In this document: piece after piece, positions 60,952-64,000 of the stretch | Numbering within the stretch: position 1 is the stretch's first letter | How the letters are laid out: the number at the start of each line of letters is the position of its first letter | From: Gordionus sp. m RMFG-2023 | Taxonomy: Eukaryota; Nematomorpha; Gordioida; Chordodea; Parachordodidae | Direction of reading: 5' to 3' | DNA length: 64,000 nt | Assembly (NCBI RefSeq): GCF_954871325.1 | Contig: NC_088776.1 | Span: forward strand, 38,798,508-38,862,507 | The notes under the pieces: generated by a model | Database searches by the model: none | What the model was told of the DNA's origin: nothing | The model's input: the letters and a program-made list of their open reading frames with translations, nothing else | Position numbers and translations under genes: made by a program

Positions 60952-61860
60952 CCTTTATTGTCTAGTGTTATACCCAAATATCTAATTTTATCTACAACCT
61001 TAATAATTATTTTTCCTCCAAAAGTAAGATTGTCCATTGGTGGAGCATTTGGGGAGGGGAGAATAACAGTTTTTTTGAAATTTATTTCAAGTCCAACTCT
61101 TTGACTTAGGGTCTCTAGCAAGTATAATAAATTTTTAGTTTCATCTATGCTCTTGGAGATTACAACAATGTCGCCAGCATAAGATATTATTCTAACAAAA
61201 GATATGGACTTATCAGATCTTAGATCAACAAGATCAGCTGCCCCTAGTGCTTCTCTTATAACTTTATTAATTATCATGTTAAATAGGAGTGGTGATAGAG
61301 TACACCCCTGTTTTACTCCTTTTTTAATTCTAAAGCAGGGAGATATTTTATCGTTTATTCTAAAACACGCTACTAATTTAGAGTAGTGGTTTTTTAAGAT
61401 GAGGATTATTTGAGGTTCTATTCCACATTCAGCTAGCGTATCCCAAAGAGCTCCGTGATTAACATTATCAAAAGCTCTACTAAAGTCGATGAAAGTATTT
61501 AATAGGATGATATTTTGTATTTATAACATTTTTGCATTATTATTTTCATGGCTAATATTGGTTCTAGTATGTTTTTATTCTGCCTATAAGCACAAATGTA
61601 TTTGGGGAAAAGATAGGGCTTCGATTTCACAATTTTATTTTTTAATAACGTCATAAATATTTTAGATACACATGATGTCAGAGCGGCGGCACGATAATCT
61701 GTGAAATTCCGTGGATTCTCAATTTTGGGGAAATTACATAAAAATGATTCATTCCATTCCTCCGGAGTTTTCCCACATTCCCATATTTTGTTAAAAAGGG
61801 TCAAAAGGAAGGAAGAGACAGTCCTAGGTGCAATTTTCAGATACTCAGGTTATCACAAAT
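60952..61860 (-). mobile_element. LINE fragment, 5' part of reverse-transcriptase domain
   Basis: Minus-strand pieces: LFNKIWECGKTPEEWNESF and NPRNFTDYRAAALTSCVSKI (fingers), then FIDFSRAFDNVNHGALWDTL, the KQGCTLSPLLFNMIINKVI block, SYAGDIVVISKSIDETKNLL and IRYLGITLDNKG. The catalytic box reads YAGD rather than YADD, so the copy is inactive; it also has frame breaks near 61280 and 61500. The endonuclease region is missing, as expected of a 5'-truncated insertion. The rest of the element is at 55600-56202. Confidence 0.87.
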
Positions 61861-64000
61861 ATTAATAACGGATTCAATTCAAAATCTTATATAAATAAAA
61901 ATGTTTAACAGATTTTATAAAGTACATTTGTCCAATCTAGTTCGCGATGGGGTTACTTAATCGTAGTTCACTAAATTATCTTTCCATCGATACTTGCGAG
62001 CAAGGATCAGCTAGAACTACTCGTTAGAGGGTATACAATTCAGGTTCTTAAAATATTTTGGATAACCAAGATTGCAAAATATTTTGATGGGGAGGTAATT
62101 TTTGGCTATATATTAAGCAATTAATTTTTGTCATAATATCCAATAGCGAATTAGGCAGCATTCATAGTGGGATAAGACCCGACACGATTTAAGAGCTGAC
62201 AGTTTTTTAAAATCTGTTTATGAGATCAATTTTTCTTTATTAAATTTATTATTTCTTAGATTACTATTATGAATTTAATTAAAGAAAAAATTAATATTTA
62301 TAAATAAAAATTGCTCTCATAAACAGATTTCAAAAATCGATCAGCTGTTAAATCGTATTGGATCGGATCCCACTATTAATGCGGCATTAGGGTTAAATAA
62401 CAAATAAATGCATTTCGACTCAAGCTTAAACTCGAGCCAAATATTAGGACGAATCCAACTCCTGACTCGAGCCAAAGTCAACTCATCTAGTCCTTGAGCC
62501 GAAGCTAATTTTTACGACTTTAGGTCAAACCCCGAAAATTATAAATTAAATAAACACACATTACCCGTATTTTTTTGATGATATATGAATTGTAAATATC
62601 TAAAAATCGATAAATTCCTATAATAAAATTATCCCAGTCGATAATTATTTCGAATTCGATGCTAAATATTTAATTAATATTGAATTGAACTACTCGTCCT
62701 CTAGTTTTTAAATTGGTTTATCGATCAAAGCTCGAGTTTCTAGTATAAAGTAAAAATTATCAAATAGAGAACAATTTTTAAAAAAAGTAATCTTAAATAT
62801 AATTATTTCCATGCCAATATTGAAATACTCGTCACTATGCATAAAAATATAATTGAGCAAAAAATTCATAATAAAATATTATATTAAAAGTTGGTTTTGG
62901 GTTGGTGCTTTGGTATATGGATTTGGTCGATCAGATCGACCCATTTGGTTGGGTTTGTTCATTTTTTCGACCAAAAATAATGCTAATTAGACTTCAACCA
63001 AGCAATTTAACCACATTAACTCTTCATACCCGAAAGTCAAATATTTTTATTTTCAAATAAATTAAAAAATATGGAAATGTTTTAAATTAAATCTGCACAA
63101 CAGTACACAATAATTTCACTTGAAAAATGCCAAATATAAAAATATATAATTATGATCAAATATGTTCATAAAATTAGATGGAAGATGAGAATAGACTTAT
63201 AGCTGAAAAGAAATAATGATTTAATAATTTTACAAATTTTATAAATAACGTTGATATAGTTTAATTGTGTTTGTATAATTAATACTTGTTAGGGATTCAA
63301 TTATAAAATATATTTAATTAAGAAAATATTTACAACTATATTACTTAATTGATTTTGATATTAGGATCAATGAGTGAGCAGTGTAAAACTAATAAAAATA
63401 AAGCACTAACAATATAATTTTGGTTGAGATGTATTTTCAAATACCTTATAAACATTTTTAAAGTTAATATTTTCAGTATGTTTCTGAAATAAAGGAGGGG
63501 GGGGGCAAAAAATGGGCTAGAATTGCCTGTAACTATATTAACTAAAGATAAGAAAAATAGTAATAATGTAGGAACATATATGTTTTATATGATTATGTAT
63601 ATACATATGATTATCATTTAATAATCATAATTTTATCATTTTCATTTTTAATAAATGTATTGTGAAAATTTCATATAATCAGCATGAACATCTTCATTTG
63701 TACAAAAATAAATGATTTTATTATTTGCTTTCTTTTTATATTCATTCACCAACCAATTTTTCTTTGTCAGCAATTATAATAATTCATTCAATATAAGAAC
63801 CATTAATATATTTTCTAAATTAAGTTTATTATCAACCATAATTTTATCAAATTTTGCAAATTTTCCATAATTTATTCCATTGACTTAATTCTCACAATTT
63901 TATCTTTATCCATATTAATTTCATGAAATATTACATTCATATTGCTCAAACATATATCATATTTACAAAATAATTAATACTTACCATGACATTATATTAT
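61860..64000. other. AT-rich region with scattered repeat fragments
   Basis: No gene is seen. At 62690-62740 CTACTCGTCCTCTAGT and nearby ACTCGAGCC motifs are diverged relatives of the 42-45 kb minisatellite. At 62890-63030 GGTTTTGGGTTGGTG...TTTTTTCGACC is an inverted relative of 53967-54070. A poly-G run lies at 63492. Confidence 0.4.
62150..62392. mobile_element. ~240-bp inverted-repeat element
   Basis: The left arm GCATTCATAGTGGGATAAG ... ACGATTTAAGAGCTGACAG ... AATCTGTTTATGAGA returns inverted as TCTCATAAACAGATT ... CAGCTGTTAAATCGT ... ATCCCACTATTAATGC. The arms are ~85 bp and most of the element is arm. No coding sequence; the superfamily is not assigned. Confidence 0.75.

Overview
The window is very A+T-rich eukaryotic DNA, by eye about three quarters A+T. 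Spliced genes with GT-AG introns sit among densely packed DNA transposons. Three host genes can be named with confidence: VPS35 (+), TIPIN (-) and ING3 (-). A fourth small spliced gene (+) has consistent exon phases but I do not recognise it. These genes, together with hAT, Mutator-like and LINE remnants, suggest an AT-rich animal or a close relative. TIPIN has introns of only 40-48 bp, so intron size was probably small ancestrally. I cannot name the species. I saw no bacterial operons, tRNA, rRNA or CRISPR.

Layout. 1-5,400: an element with 64-bp inverted ends filled with a ~110-bp minisatellite and split by a hAT insertion; then an AT-rich stretch, a doubtful exon, and a long-TIR element with a GC-rich core. 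5,439-27,172: fourteen VPS35 exons, all with matching splice phases. Its introns hold at least six hAT or MITE-like elements plus a 2.8-kb foldback element. 27,200-34,380: AT-rich DNA, three diverged copies of a ~0.4-kb repeat, and a fairly young hAT with a 42-bp intron. 34,384-41,371: TIPIN and a divergent 121-residue gene. The last intron of that gene carries a 5.06-kb hAT whose target-site duplication copies the splice acceptor; a second hAT is nested inside it. 42,400-46,100: minisatellite arrays in inverted orientation around another hAT, then an ~83-bp tandem repeat. 48,333-53,096: the 3' part of ING3, with a hAT nest in its 4-kb intron. 55,600-61,860: a LINE reverse-transcriptase fragment cut in two by a 4.75-kb Mutator-like element with ~1.1-kb inverted arms. 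61,860-64,000: AT-rich DNA with a small inverted-repeat element.

The host genes act in separate processes: retromer cargo recycling (VPS35), replication-fork protection (TIPIN) and histone H3K4me3 reading in NuA4-type acetyltransferase (ING3). The common theme is transposon load. Several hATs keep clear 8-bp target-site duplications (CAATACTT, GTTTTAGG, GTTATAAC, CTTAAAAC, ATTTAAAT). Nearly all lie in introns or intergenic DNA, and the reading frames of VPS35 and TIPIN stay intact.
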